NCBI GenBank assembly: GCA_024336345.1
Contig: JANFOG010000001.1
Coordinates: 4,588,001 to 4,652,000 of the forward strand
DNA: 64,000 nt
DNA from: Mariannaea sp. PMI_226
Lineage: Eukaryota; Ascomycota; Sordariomycetes; Hypocreales; Nectriaceae
Reading direction: 5' to 3'
In this document: positions 21,184 through 33,199 of the stretch, in pieces
Position numbering within the stretch: the first letter of the stretch is position 1
How the letters are laid out: every line of letters starts with the position of its first letter
The notes under the pieces: model-generated
The model's input: the letters and a program-made list of their open reading frames with translations, nothing else
Told to the model about the DNA's origin: nothing
Databases searched by the model: none
Program-made: the position numbers and the translations under genes

Positions 21184-24100
21184 CTATACATCCTGAATGT
21201 GTCGACCCAATTCGGCAAACCCACCCATTTCTTCTCCCGTGAGGCTCCAGTCGGCATTATTATACATTGAGAAGTACGCTTTGTAGTACTCATCTGGTGA
21301 GACATCCGCCATGGAAACGTCTTGGTATAGGTTCTCTCCTCGGCTGTCTGATGGAGGAATCCAGATGTGGGCAAAATTATCCCACAGGTCTGGCTCAAGG
21401 CCCATCTCTTGATTAGGCGTATCGTCTGGCCGAGAGTTTTGCTGGCTGCTGTTCACGGACTGGTCGAGGCCGCCTACTTGGTCCCGCAGGTCGAGATTCT
21501 TGCTGGATGCCGGGGTCGAAGCGAAGTTTCGGTCGTTGGGGATGTCGCTGCTACCACTACCGCTGCCGGTACCGGTACCGCCGGTAATGTTCTGGGCCAG
21601 GGCGTCCACTGAGATGGGGGAGGTGTTCATCGCCTTGAGGGACTGGATCTTGGTTGACAGGTTCTTGCAGATGGTCTTCAAGTCCTTCATACGCTGGAGA
21701 GCGTGCTTGCTGCCGTTGTCGGCGAGGTACTGCATAGTCTCCAGGGCATCCTGGAGTCCCGGCGAGGGGCCGAAACGCTGGCCCTCGTCGACGACGGAGT
21801 CAATGATGGCGACCAGGATCATGATAAAGGACGAGGAGCAGACCGCGTCAAAGTCGAAGAAACCGTGGATCGCCAGGATGTGCCGGTCGCGGAGGGAGCA
21901 TACTACCTTCAGCAGCCTGCGGGCGGCCTCAGAGCACGTCCTGGAGAGGCGTCCGAGGGGGGAAGTGTCCAGGCTTGGGCCGCTGGGACCATCGCCGCTT
22001 AGCACCAACTTAGCGACGTGCAGCATGATGGGTCGGAGAGTGAGAAGAGTGGCCTGTGAAAGAAACAGGGGTTAGTATACTTCAATGACCAAGTAAAAAA
22101 ACAACAACAAAGTCAAGGAGGTAGTTGTACCTGATAGAGCATGAGATGCAATGATCCGGTCGTTCGCAAGCAGAGGTCGCGGCCCATGCCTTGGAAATCC
22201 TTTGCGGAATCGGATGGGATTTCCTGGGAGATCTCGTACAAGGATCTCACAATTTCTTGGACGTTTGGAACGAAAGTGTCTTCGGTATGAGGCTCCGTGC
22301 CATACAACACTAACCATTGGAAAATGAGTCGTTAATAACACTCCATGATTTTGATACACACCGAAAAAAGCAATATTTATTTTTCGGAGAAGAATGGAAG
22401 CTTACCAGACAAGATTCGTCCGGTCACCCGGGCAATCTTGATGTTGATACAGATGGGACCGGCTGGGGCAAATCCAGGAGAGTTGGTGGGTAGTTCCTGG
22501 TCAATGGACTCATCACTAATACCAGACGGGTTTCCAGTCGCAGCAGCAAGGCGCCTGTTAACAAAAAAAAAATTGATTAGCGATAGTTGAAAACGGGCTT
22601 TTGCCGATGGTGTTTTTTTGTGTACCTTTCTTGCATGTAAACCGTCCACCAAAGACGGTTCAGATGAACCCTGTCGGATTTCATCAAATGCTTGGTCCCA
22701 GCAACCTGGTGGTACTTGTGCGTGATTGCAATCCGGAGCGCAGTGCTGATCTGAAAACAAGAAAAAAAAATAGGTCAGTAGTGAGCTTGCTAGAGCTTGA
22801 AATGGGGTTGTGTAACTTACGTAGAGATAGGCCTCCTCTCTGCGATGGAAGTTTTGTAGGTAGATTGAGAGCAGGGCGTAAATCTCGACACCAAGTTGCC
22901 CGTAACCATAGAGCTCACTCAGGGTTGGGATGTTCTTGTGGACGTATTCGAACAGTTCTACACCTGAAAACCCACCATTTTCTTCATTATCCGGGTTGGC
23001 ATCAAACTGGCAGCCAATAGCCAGGACAATCATCATCTCATAGCACCAGGGTGTCTTGAGTTGTGACTTGTCATCCTTGTTGGCATAAAAGAACCACAAC
23101 CGGTCTGAGAAGTCCCGAGCATCAATGTGATGTGTTGTGTGCCCCATGAAGAACATGGCTACCTCCAAAAGCCTTTGTGCCTCTTGGTGTGAGGGTAGCC
23201 TCGGGAAGTTCTTGCTGGAGATCTGCATGCCGGATTCATTGAACACTGTATCCTTGTGATGTTCAGATGCAGGAGACTTGGAAGCTTTGTCCGCCCCATC
23301 TTGTCCGGAAGGTGATAGGAGATCCTGCACGCGGGATGAGAAGATGCGGCTGGAACTCATGGATGCATCAACAGGGATGGCTGGCAAGGGTTAGTCCGCG
23401 AAGAAACACATAGAATGAGAGTGAGGAAACGAACTTGTAGCCGGGGAGGTATGGGGTAAGCCATTCCTCACCGAAGGGGCAGAGAAGCTGGGAGAGGGAT
23501 GAGGCAGAACAGGTGATTTTGGAGGCGTGTTACCCCGCCCAGGATCGGTTTGTGGGGAAAGTTGAGATAGTTCTGGCAGAGAGGCAGAAGCCGAGATGGT
23601 TAAGGCTGGAGGACTATCCTTCTGAGGGGGGGCATCTAGGATCTGGTGTTAGTCCTGACAAGTCAGGAGAATACGGGGTTAAAAGATGGGGGGGTTGTGA
23701 GGAGGTGAGTAGTACTTTGAAAGGTTGATGGTGTTGATAGGATCTTTTCAACCCTTTCGTATTGTGATAGACGACTCTCGAGTTCCTCGACCCGACTAAT
23801 TTTTTTTAATAACGTTATGTGTTAGCCAGTTTGTGTCTAGACAAGACATGATAACAACAACAACACCCTGGACACACTCACTTGGCTAAGAATACCCTCT
23901 TGGGGCATTGGCCCCGAATTATGCAGTCCAAGCCGCGCTTGACGCAGTACTGGCAGGGACTTGTTCCAGAACACCTCACTTTCTTCTTCCGGCATGTGAG
24001 ACAACTACCATGTAAAAAGGTTAGCTAGCCAGGTTCTTTTGCTGACAGGGCAGCAGCAGCAGCAGCACAAGGTAGGTTAAGGGTAGATAAGGTAAGGTGA

Positions 24101-24317
24101 GGTGATGTAAGGCAGCGTAAGGCAAGGAGGTAGATTAATTTGCTTGGGCTTGAGAAACATGTCCCAGGGGGAAACAATGATCTGCTTTTGGTTGTACAAC
24201 ATAGTCGAGTAGACAAAGACAGAGAGAAAACTCCACTTACGCCGAAGAGGCCTTGCGTATATCCTTCTTGCTGACTCCAGCGTCTGACAATCGCCCACGG
24301 TCCAATCCGGGAGCCAT
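21184..24317 (-). CDS. Zn2Cys6 transcription factor with fungal-specific domain (9 exons, 787 aa)
   Basis: Exons are 24317-24241, 24004-23882, 23795-23716, 23635-23435, 23380-22821, 22750-22626, 22554-22406, 22309-22131 and 22053-21184, totalling 2364 nt. A Gal4-type binuclear zinc cluster begins at Cys27, spacing C-x2-C-x6-C-x5-C-x2-C-x6-C (CLTCRKKKVRC...CQYC). A short heptad-like linker follows (RVEELESRLSQYERVEKIL), which could dimerise. A Pro/Ser-rich linker comes next, then the fungal-specific regulatory domain (LLEVAMFFMGHTTHHIDARD ... SDRVHLNRLWWTVYMQER, the family's conserved RR/WW segment). The Asn/Asp/Ser-rich C-terminus could activate transcription. It is a nuclear regulator; its target pathway cannot be told from sequence. 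The 5' region has striking repeats and an upstream ORF. Confidence 0.92.
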
Positions 24318-24341
24318 GGTTTGCTTTTTCGGAAGGGCGAT

Positions 24342-24377
24342 ATGATAATAATAATAATAATAATTATTATTATTATT
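24342..24377. repeat. AAT/ATT inverted microsatellite (palindrome)
   Basis: A run of (ATA)n runs directly into (ATT)n, making a near-perfect palindrome of about 34 nt. It lies 25-60 nt upstream of the Zn2Cys6 ATG and so probably in its 5' UTR, where it could fold into a hairpin. Confidence 0.85.
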
Positions 24378-24407
24378 TCGGGCTTTTGCATAAACTGGAT
24401 GCAATGC

Positions 24408-24432
24408 GATAATCTCTCTCTCTCTCTCTCTC
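24408..24432. repeat. CT dinucleotide microsatellite
   Basis: About eleven CT units are followed by GCTC/GCTT repeats up to about 24460. It lies in the presumed leader or promoter of the Zn2Cys6 gene. Confidence 0.85.
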
Positions 24433-26853
24433 CCAGGGCTCGCTCGCTTGCTCGCTCGCTCAATCAAGAGGAATGGAAACCTCTTGCTTGAAAGGCAGCA
24501 GCAAATATCGGGAGCGGTCCCGATGGTTGTAAAAGCTGGCGCACAACGGAATGTTCGGTATAGAGGTCCGAGATAACTCAACTTCTGGAAAGACTGGGGG
24601 GACGGGCTGGTCTTTGTAACACCCGATCACGTGCTGCCTCGCACAATGACGAGCATGACTTAGTACGAATTGGGCGCTTCCATTGGCGAGCCGCGCCACT
24701 TCTATACCTAAATCGGGTGCTGCCCCCCAGAGCAACCCCCAGAGCGCCGCCAGGTCCACCGGGAAATCCAGGTGCCCGGGGGCGCGCACCGAAGCTCGGA
24801 AGAGGCTCGGGAGGCGGCAATTCGAGGCTGAACGGCGGCTAGTCATGGCAAGTTTTTCTTACCACAGTACGGAGTAGTAATAAACTGTTGACAATGGGTG
24901 TTTTGACTTTTGAGGTTGGGGTTGGGGTTGGGTAGGGCGACAACGAGAATCCTTCACAAGAGCAATATATGAGGTAATTTGCTCTGAGTATACGTATATT
25001 AAGCTTGAGGCCTTTTCTTCTTCATTACGTCCCTTTTTCTCCCTCTTTCTCTGGCTGTCTTTGAACTCCCCTCTCATCATTGAGTTACAGTGGTCCTACT
25101 CCAATAATTCCCGATACGGACACCTATAACCGAGCAGGCACGGTGCAAAGGTTAAGAGACTTGCGAAGTTTAAAAACCAAAAGAAGAAAAAGAAAACAAA
25201 AGGAAAAACAAAAAGAACAAAAGAACCAAGCTGTGTGTGTCAATGCAGAAAAATAGTTCTTCCCAAGGTCACATTCTTGACACAAGCTGGGTTGAAGGGC
25301 GGCGTGTTGCAATGCTGAGTGACACACTCATGACAAGTCTTCTTGGAGATCCATGCAGCCAAGTTCAGCCACACTGACTCGGGGTTGGTAACGAAGCGCC
25401 GATCAATATTGACGCTACAGACCACAGTATTGTGCGTGCTTTCCTATCAATTCCCTGCCCCCCCACGGGGAAAAAAGGACAAGGCCGTTAGCTTCTCGTT
25501 CCCTTCTGCGAAGTTCATGACCGGAATATTTCAATGCTTCCTCCGTACATGACGAGCAAAAGCCGAAGCTATACGGCACGCTAGGGATGCTGCCTTACCT
25601 CGCCGGTATTGATGACAACGAAAGAGCCCACTAGGGGATCAACTACCGGCAAGTAGTTTCCGTCGCATCTTTATGGGGAGGTGGAGGCTTAGATAGAGGC
25701 TGCTTAACGAAGCTACTCAAAGGAGTTACCGTAGCCGCTGTGCCTCAGGCGACGCCAATAGGTTGGCAATATCACGGATTCACGAATACCGCGCTTTTCA
25801 AGCCCCATCTTTCAACAAACACGATTGATGTTATATGGTACGGAGTACCCATTCTTCTGATTCACGCCCGCACTGCTCTCATCTCCGTAGTCCAAGATAC
25901 AAGCGACGCCAAGCGTATTGTGTGGTTGTTCAAGCACAAACTAAGCTTTTTCTGTCCAAGTAAAATGTCCTTATTGACCGTCGTCACTTTTGCTACGATG
26001 AGAAAAGAAAGACCATGGAGCCACCTTAGAAAGCATTTCCACATGCCGCCCATCGGCTCATACGTACTTGTGTGTAGTTCAATGGATGACATTCGGTGGA
26101 GTCAACTCGACGATATCGGGACCGCCCCCGGACGACCAATTTAGACTGTGGAGGTGGTAGTAAGCTCTGACTCGTAATTTGAAGGAGATGCGAACTGGTC
26201 GTTCAAGTCCCCGCTCCGTCGCCTTCTGGGTACTTGTCTTGTGCCGACTAAAACATCTATTCTTTGCCCAGGGCGAGCAACAATTATAGTATGGACAGTC
26301 TTTTTCCCCGCCTGTCGAGAAAACGCTGGATCCAGTGAGGTGGGAATAGTAGTGTGAACTGGAGAGCAAGGGTCTACGCGCTACATTGAGACTGATGATT
26401 CAGCCATGCTGTAAACGCCCCGCGGCTATTCGTGAAATCTTCATGGATCACATGGCTGTTCATGACGCGGTTATTTCTGAAGTAGAGATTGGTTAAGACC
26501 TACAAGGATTGCAAGCAACTTGGATACTATGATTGGAACAAAGATTGGACCGCGTTTCTTCCCTTGATTAGTTCATACAGGTTACATATCAACCGCCTCT
26601 CATGGAGCATGATCAATATCAGTGAGACAACTAAAACAGCCATCATGTTTTTATGTGTGTCAATGAGTGACTACTATCCTAAGTGCAAAGCGACGATCCC
26701 TGAAAGGACTGTGTACCCAAGCAGGTGACGCACTGCTTGGGATCAACGACTCAGCCATTTTGCACGACCTAGCGCCGATATATATCATCACAATCTGGGC
26801 AGCCTGTTTTCCAATCCTAAAGACAGATTAATTATTCCGCCTGATTCAACTGC

Positions 26854-27441
26854 TTAACAGAACAGCCTTCCATCCTGATCCAGCATCGTGAAACCAGACA
26901 CACCAAATTTATCTGGTATCTTCCCTGCCTTGTCCAGGAAGGTCAACGGCGCCGGAGCTCCCATCTGTGGGTTGTTTCCTGGGTCCAACGGCATGAATCC
27001 CATGCTTTTCGCGAGATTATACTTAAGCGTCACGCCGCTCGGCAGGTTGGGGCTGCTATACAAAGTGCACGATCTCTTCCCGCTGTCCCCTGCCATGAAG
27101 GTGTGCTTCCACACCCAGTTCGTGCATATTGCCGATTGTTTCAAGCACTCCGCAGCGCAATCGCAGGCAGACTTGAAACCATCCTTGAAGTAGAAGTGCA
27201 GTTCCGTGACGACGCCTGTCATATCGATGCCCTGGTAATAGCGGACACAGCCGCCTTTGTCATTCGGCGCCTGCAAGGTCGGGAAGCGAGCCTTGGTGAT
27301 TACGCCCTTGCAGATTGCCCAGTCGGAGTACGTGTTGAAATCGGGGAAGATGTCGGCGTTGTTGTGCTGGTGGCCGCGGAAGGGGGTTGCCAGCGCGTCC
27401 GAGGCAAGGAGAAGGGGAAAGAGGATGCTGATGAAGTGCAT
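26854..27441 (-). CDS. secreted cysteine-rich protein, PAN/Apple-like (195 aa)
   Basis: A single exon. Residues 1-19 (MHFISILFPLLLASDALAT) are a clear signal peptide, and no later membrane segment or GPI tail is seen. The mature protein has eight cysteines. The central part (SACDCAAECLKQSAICTNW followed by GKRSCTLYSS) resembles the Cys/Trp layout of PAN/Apple folds, which bind protein or carbohydrate. It ends on Cys. Small secreted Cys-rich proteins of fungi often act at host or microbial interfaces, but no specific function can be given. It sits alone between gaps of 2.5 and 1.6 kb. Confidence 0.8.
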   Translation of the reverse strand: MHFISILFPLLLASDALATPFRGHQHNNADIFPDFNTYSDWAICKGVITKARFPTLQAPNDKGGCVRYYQGIDMTGVVTELHFYFKDGFKSACDCAAECLKQSAICTNWVWKHTFMAGDSGKRSCTLYSSPNLPSGVTLKYNLAKSMGFMPLDPGNNPQMGAPAPLTFLDKAGKIPDKFGVSGFTMLDQDGRLFC

Positions 27442-29072
27442 ATTGGTGAGGTGAGGTGAATCACCAGTTTAGTATGTCTCTGTACTCAGGTGGCACCTTA
27501 TGAATACAATATCATAATAGCAATGACCTAGAGATACGGAACACACCCTTTTCTGGCAACGCGACGCCTATTATATAAATCGTAGGTAGTTCCTGATCAG
27601 CCGATGGGCGTCTTTGACTTCAAGATGACGACGTTCGTGTGAAGACCGGTAGATTGCACTAAACTCATGAAGGCGAGAGAAGGATGTTCAGAACAATCTA
27701 GACAAGTCTCTATGGTGATTTACCCTTCAATCATGATACTGGCCATTTCGGATCCAAATGTCTCCGCGCCAGATTTGAGGTCATTGCGTCACTATGAACG
27801 ACCGTGAGCTTGCAATATTATTATAGAAGGCTGCTAGCTACCAGTTATGCAAGGTTACAAGTAGGATTGAAGTGGCTATGAGATGCAAAGCATCATTCTT
27901 TTTCTTTCGCCCAGAACTCACCACTAACCACCACTCGCCACCCCCTAGAACATTTCATACCGTTTCTACGGCAGTTGAGAATCGGTCGGGTGCATTAAAC
28001 GGCCCGCACGGCATGTCTAGCTTGGTGCTGTTAGAGTTTACCCTGTGAGGCTGGCGTCACTGGTGATGCTTGATTGACACTTAGCATGTAAATGCCGAAA
28101 TTTTAACTCAAGCTTCTAATAAAATATAAGAATCTTAAAATAAAAGTAGTTGCATATGTCAGACTTTATTTGGGAAAAACCGCTAAAGAGCCAATCAGGC
28201 CGGGTCGCATTGACGAGATGATAGCAATAGTCCTGGCAACATGGTAACCATGGAACCTTTTGTGGAATCTGCTCACTTGTTAGCCATTACATCAAGAAGG
28301 TAAGCTCACTACCTAGACGTGACTTTCAATTGGTTGAGGGTATGTCAGAGAAACAAGATTAAGTAGAGTTCTCTAATGCTATTATTGAGCTGGCCACTGA
28401 AGCGTGGACGATAGCAATCACCTCACGCGTTATTTCATAAGAGTGGCCGCCTTGGCCATTAGAGTTACTAGTGTTCACCACCATTGAATTCATGTTCCAA
28501 TTATAGCACAATAATGGCCAGGAATGTTCTTAGTAAGGTCTGTGTCGGAATTTCCCCTTTCCCCCTCCCTCCTTAAAACACCATTTCGTCCGTTTGGTTA
28601 CACAAAGGGTAAAAAAAAAAATGTACGTATACTACCAAGGTATATTAGGTAATAACTGGAAGCTCTCTATTGTTGTTTTTAATGTCTTGCCAGCGAGTCT
28701 AAGCCCTGTACAGATGATAACTTCTCGCTAAATTCAACTTTATCAAGTCAAGAACCACAGTTGAATATCAAGAGACGAGCAGCATCAACAACAGAGGACC
28801 TAGGCTCCGTTTCAAAGTTCGCTCGTACAACACAGGGTCTACGTGCTCATGTAACGGCATGATAAGTATATTCGTCAAGGAAAAATAAGATACTTGTGAT
28901 GCATTACTGTCGTCATCTACGGCTATCCTACATACCTTGGTCAAAAGCTAGCAAGCAGTACTCCTTTTCCTACATTTGTCTTACTTCCACAGGCGCCAAA
29001 GGGGAAAAAAAAAACAAATAGGGGTATTATCATGATTAAATCATTTCGACCTTTCGCGGTTTGACCTGCGTG
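27442..29072. other. 1.6 kb intergenic region
   Basis: The left part is the promoter of the secreted-protein gene. The middle (about 28080-28170) is AT-rich. An inverted CCAAT-type sequence lies near 28191. No gene was seen. Confidence 0.5.
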
Positions 29073-32000
29073 TTAGATCCTCGGTTCACCTGGATTCTTC
29101 ATCATAGACGCCGCCATCCGAAGTCGGTGCCTTGCTTCCATCAAAAGCTCCCAGTTAGTTGTTGACAATGCTTCGTCTACCACACTAAGGAGGCCGATAA
29201 TCTTATTGCGATTGCCCACTACCCCGGCTTGGTTCTGGTGCACATGGAATGCCTTGATCGAGTTTATCGTCGGCGGAATCATAATCTGCAAGTATGTTTT
29301 AAGATCTTCGTGGCGGTTACGCTTCACAGTCTCAAAATCAGGACTCAGCGACAAAGATTCGTCCTCAAGGGACGATGACAGAGGGCCCTGGTTACTCCTG
29401 CGGGTTGAAGTTGCGTCTTGAGCAAGGGATGTACCAGATGAGGACGAATGCATGCTCTGCTTCATAGTCATTCGCGGCACTGGTAAACTATCAGACGGGT
29501 ATTGGAGGTTCTCAGGGAAGGGCTCAAGGCTTCCATCTTGCACATAGCCGTACGCCCAGAGTACTAATGAGGCGTAGTACAAAGCCCACGCTCGATTCAG
29601 GAGGTTGTCGTTGCCAGCATCGTAAGTGGGGTATGGGGGTGGATTGAAATTGGTAGCCTCGCCCAAAGCATTTTGATGCAGATTCTCTTGTAGGAGAATA
29701 AGCTTAACCAGCTGAAGGGCATGGTAAACACCGCCTATCGCACCTGGTGACGCCACCCACTCCTTGATCTTCGCCTCCGTTCGTCTCCAGTCAAGAGATG
29801 TAACAGTTCGGCCGAGGATCTGTGGCACTCCAGCGAAAATGCAAAGCTCAGGCATGCTGATATAAACTGTGATATGTCCGAGATGATAGAGCACAGTTCC
29901 GAGAGTTTGGATTGCATCCCCATCATCACTACCACCCCTGCTACTCAATCCAAGTCTTTGCCAATCAAATGCAGCATGTCTGACATGGGCAATCCCATCG
30001 TCGTAGTCCTTTTTCCACCAGTCAAATGCTCGCAGCAGTTTTGGGCGCCACCTCTCTTGCACACCTGGTATAGTGTCTGTTCCAAGTGTAGATCGATCAA
30101 GATCTCTCTGGTGCATTTGCCAGGTTACTGATAGCAATGCAGCTAGTAATGCAATTCGTCCGAATGGACTTGTTCGAACTTTTTGTCCGTTGAGCGTCTT
30201 CTGTAAGCCATCAAGAAAAGTGACTGGTGTAACTCCGTTTGCATGCAGACTAGATTCAACACAACCAATTTCGGATGGTGAATCAGATGACCATAGTGTA
30301 TTGTCGCAAGGTAAAGGTATTTTGATTTCGTGGATGACCAGCGTGGGCGTGTGCCCAAACAAGGCAGCGTGTGTAGCATCGATGATGAACGCGGCAATTG
30401 CGGCTCGTCGCGTAGCCTCCTGAGCTATCCAATGATCCCACCATTTCTCAGGTGATGATGGATCAAACTCCCGTCGACTAGACACAGCAGAAGGAAGCCT
30501 TGGTCCTCCGCCAAGCCTTGGACTCATCATTGGACTTGGTACTCGTGAAGCATACGAAGACTGCTTTCCGGTGAGGGCGCTGCCACGGCGCATCAGCGAT
30601 AGTGTCGTAGGAAAGTAGATGTGAGCTCGCTCATGGAGGACACGCGTTGCGTTAAGTTTCTCATAGACTTCCAAAATGAGAAGGGTTTGAATAACCCACA
30701 GTTTTGCGGGTGGATGAGAGTCGGCGTGCATGAAGACTTGCCATCGTAAGTTCCAAGAAACAAATGTGGTGAATTTTGATATTTTATCCATCATGCCAGC
30801 AGGATGGGCATTCTTTTTCAGCATAGACGCTCCCATGATCAATACTGCTAGCAAGAGAAAGTCGTGGGCTGTTTCTGGAACAAATGTTGGTCGATGTAGA
30901 ATCGGAAGTTGGTCGTGGAAGTTTTCCCAGTAGGAGTTGATATATCGTTGCACGTTGACCAGGCTCAACACATGAGAATCAGACTCGCTATCGGTTCCAA
31001 AAATCTCATTTTTTATATCTGTAGCCGATTTCGTTCCTTGAGAGCCAATCTCGTTGAATCGCTGCATCATATACTGTATGAGAGACTGTCGTTTATGCTC
31101 CGACATGCCGATCTTTCCCAACTGTGAAATATCGATCACTGGATTAGACATTTGGATTGTTTCCGATTGGAACCACAAATTCATCGGCTCCATAAACGAG
31201 CCGCCTAGCATCCCTGCTTGGGTGGGATACTCGGGACAGAGCTGACCAAAGTTATTGGAATAGCTACTCATTCCTCCAAAGCCGCTACCAGGAGGAACCG
31301 AATAGCCAGAGTTAATACCCTGTCCATTGAACAACCACGATGTGAATTCATCCGTGCTAGAGGGCGATACTCCGAATGGTTGTTCCTCGAGAAGTGTGTT
31401 ACCGTGGCCTGGTGTGAGTCCACTTTGCATCACGAAGGAGGATGGGTTCCTGGCTTGATCTGGTCTCGCCCCCATGTCGGGACTAGGTATCGCCATTGAT
31501 ATATCCCCGTTTTGCAACCCATCCATATGAAATGGGAGAGATCCCAGTGGTTGTTTGTCTGGAGATGTCGACGACTCTCTACTTCGAAGTTGCCTCTCAT
31601 GGACATCTTCATGAATCTCATTTCCCTGACTAGGGGTCAATTGTGTTCCTGAGCTCTCCGTGTCTCGCTGCAAGTCAGCCTGAGTAGCCTCATCGTTGGT
31701 CTTGTCAGCATTCCCCGAATTGGATGGGCCCTCCTTCGCATCATCCTGTGTATCGCTCCAGGTAGACCCATCTTCGCTGGCTGTGTACCGTGGCCGATGC
31801 CTTGGCATCTTGGTAAATTCCCGTTGCGTGCTACTGGGTCGCTGAGACAAGCGGCCATTTCCAAATTGCTGAATTTGGCGTTCGTGCCTTAATTTGTGAC
31901 GGGCATAAAGATCCTTCCTCACAAAAGAAAACGAACATCCTGGGTAGTCACAGTAGTAAATCTCCTTTGGGGAATCTGCAAGGGGTCAGCGATGGTGATC

Positions 32001-32165
32001 TCGAGACGCAAAACTCACAGTGATGTGATTCTGCTTACGATTAAGCTGATGCCTCTGCAGATGCTCGGCCCGAGAATACGTCCTGCCGCAGCCCTCGTGG
32101 GTGCAAGGAAACTCTTTGCATGAAGCCTTGCGGCGTTTATGACGCGGGGGTGGCGATGAGGCCAT
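29073..32165 (-). CDS. C2H2 zinc-finger transcription factor with fungal-specific regulatory domain (2 exons, 1009 aa)
   Basis: Exons are 32165-32039 and 31975-29073. A basic N-terminus (RHKRRKAS) precedes two classical C2H2 fingers: C21/C26/H39/H43 (CTHEGC...HLQRHQLNH) and C51/C56/H69/H73 (CDYPGC...ARHKLRH). The intron splits the last His codon of finger 1. A long low-complexity Ser/Gln/Asp-rich region follows to about residue 330. The fungal regulatory (Fungal_trans-type) domain starts at about residue 380 (VQRYINSYWENFHDQLPILHRPTF). The product is a nuclear DNA-binding regulator of the two-finger plus Fungal_trans class; its targets are unknown. It diverges from the 2EXR gene at 33200. A 72-codon upstream ORF (32486-32268) ends about 100 nt before the start. 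Confidence 0.92.
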
Positions 32166-33199
32166 CGTGGAGTTGAGAAGACACTCAGTCAGGAGAATAG
32201 AGACACTGTTGCATGCATCGCTCGGGCAGGCTTTAGATAACTTGTCACTACCACGGCCTCTCCGCCTTCAAAGAGGTCGGGATTCGGTGTTTGGGAAGAC
32301 GAAGACGGAGAGATGTTTTTCCTGATGCCTTGCCAGCAGATTGGCCTTTGATGAACCTGGGGGTTGTCTCCTGGGGAGTCGATGAACCAGGTCAGCTGAC
32401 CATCTCATTTGAATTCTTCCACTCTTAGCGCTTCGCCTCTGCAACCCCGCACTCTTCTCCACTTTCCCCAACACCACCACCAGCACAATGTGGAGGACGC
32501 TTGGCCAATCTTCAGTGGGCAGCTCAACAATTAACCTAAAGAAAGAAAGGGGATCGCCATTTAATTATTTTCTCCTCAGACAATAGTGTCTCTGTCACTA
32601 CTCTAGCGTCAAATTTTCAATGTTTAATTTTTATTCGATAGATGTTCGAATCAGATGAGGGGCTGTTTATTTTCCCCTATGGTTGTTGGGGACAGAACAA
32701 CGTTCAGGGGTTCGGCAGCAGGCGAATCTCTCGCAGGGCCGCCGGGGCAATCATGGCGTTGCTTCAATGAATCTGCAAAATCATCATAGATGCTGGATCG
32801 GCACTTTTGACGGTACCAAGAACTGTCATCGCGCTAAGAGACAAAATCAAACGGGTGTCGGATACAGACTTCCTTAGAAGACTTGATTGCGCCTATTAGC
32901 AATTCAGAGCAATCAACGTTATGATGGATGCTTCTCAACCATGATATTGTCTTTGTCAACAAAACGATCCTTAAACCTCCCAGTTTGCAAAACTGATCAT
33001 TATTGGCCAAGGAATCTAGACATGGCTGTATGCAATAAGCGTGATGGAGCTTATCCGGACGACCGGGATTCATATGCAATGAAACAAAATGGTGCGGGGA
33101 TAATTGCAACACCACACAGTAGCTATCGTAATAGACCCATTTTCATCAATCATCAACCGCCACCAGACATACAGCCTCATGAGTCATCAGCCCGCTACA
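32166..33199. other. 1.0 kb divergent promoter region
   Basis: This is the shared upstream region of the C2H2 factor (minus) and the 2EXR gene (plus). No separate gene is supported. A minus-strand upstream ORF for the C2H2 gene lies at 32486-32268. Confidence 0.55.

Larger units (their letters stand above)
24318..26853. other. 2.5 kb intergenic region
   Basis: This includes the promoter and leader of the Zn2Cys6 gene and the 3' side of the secreted-protein gene. It holds microsatellites at 24342-24432, a GC-rich block at about 24690-24840, and TACGGAGTA motifs at 24868-24876 and 25840-25848. Short ORFs (for example 25740-26144, 134 aa) show no family resemblance. Confidence 0.5.

Noticed and set aside
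25740..26144. 134-codon ORF in the gap left of the secreted-protein gene
   Set aside because: It has no recognisable domain or promoter context and mixed composition; not supported as a gene.
26160..26240. Possible tRNA around GTTCAAGTCCC
   Set aside because: The flanking bases cannot form a T-stem or acceptor stem, and no D-arm is visible.
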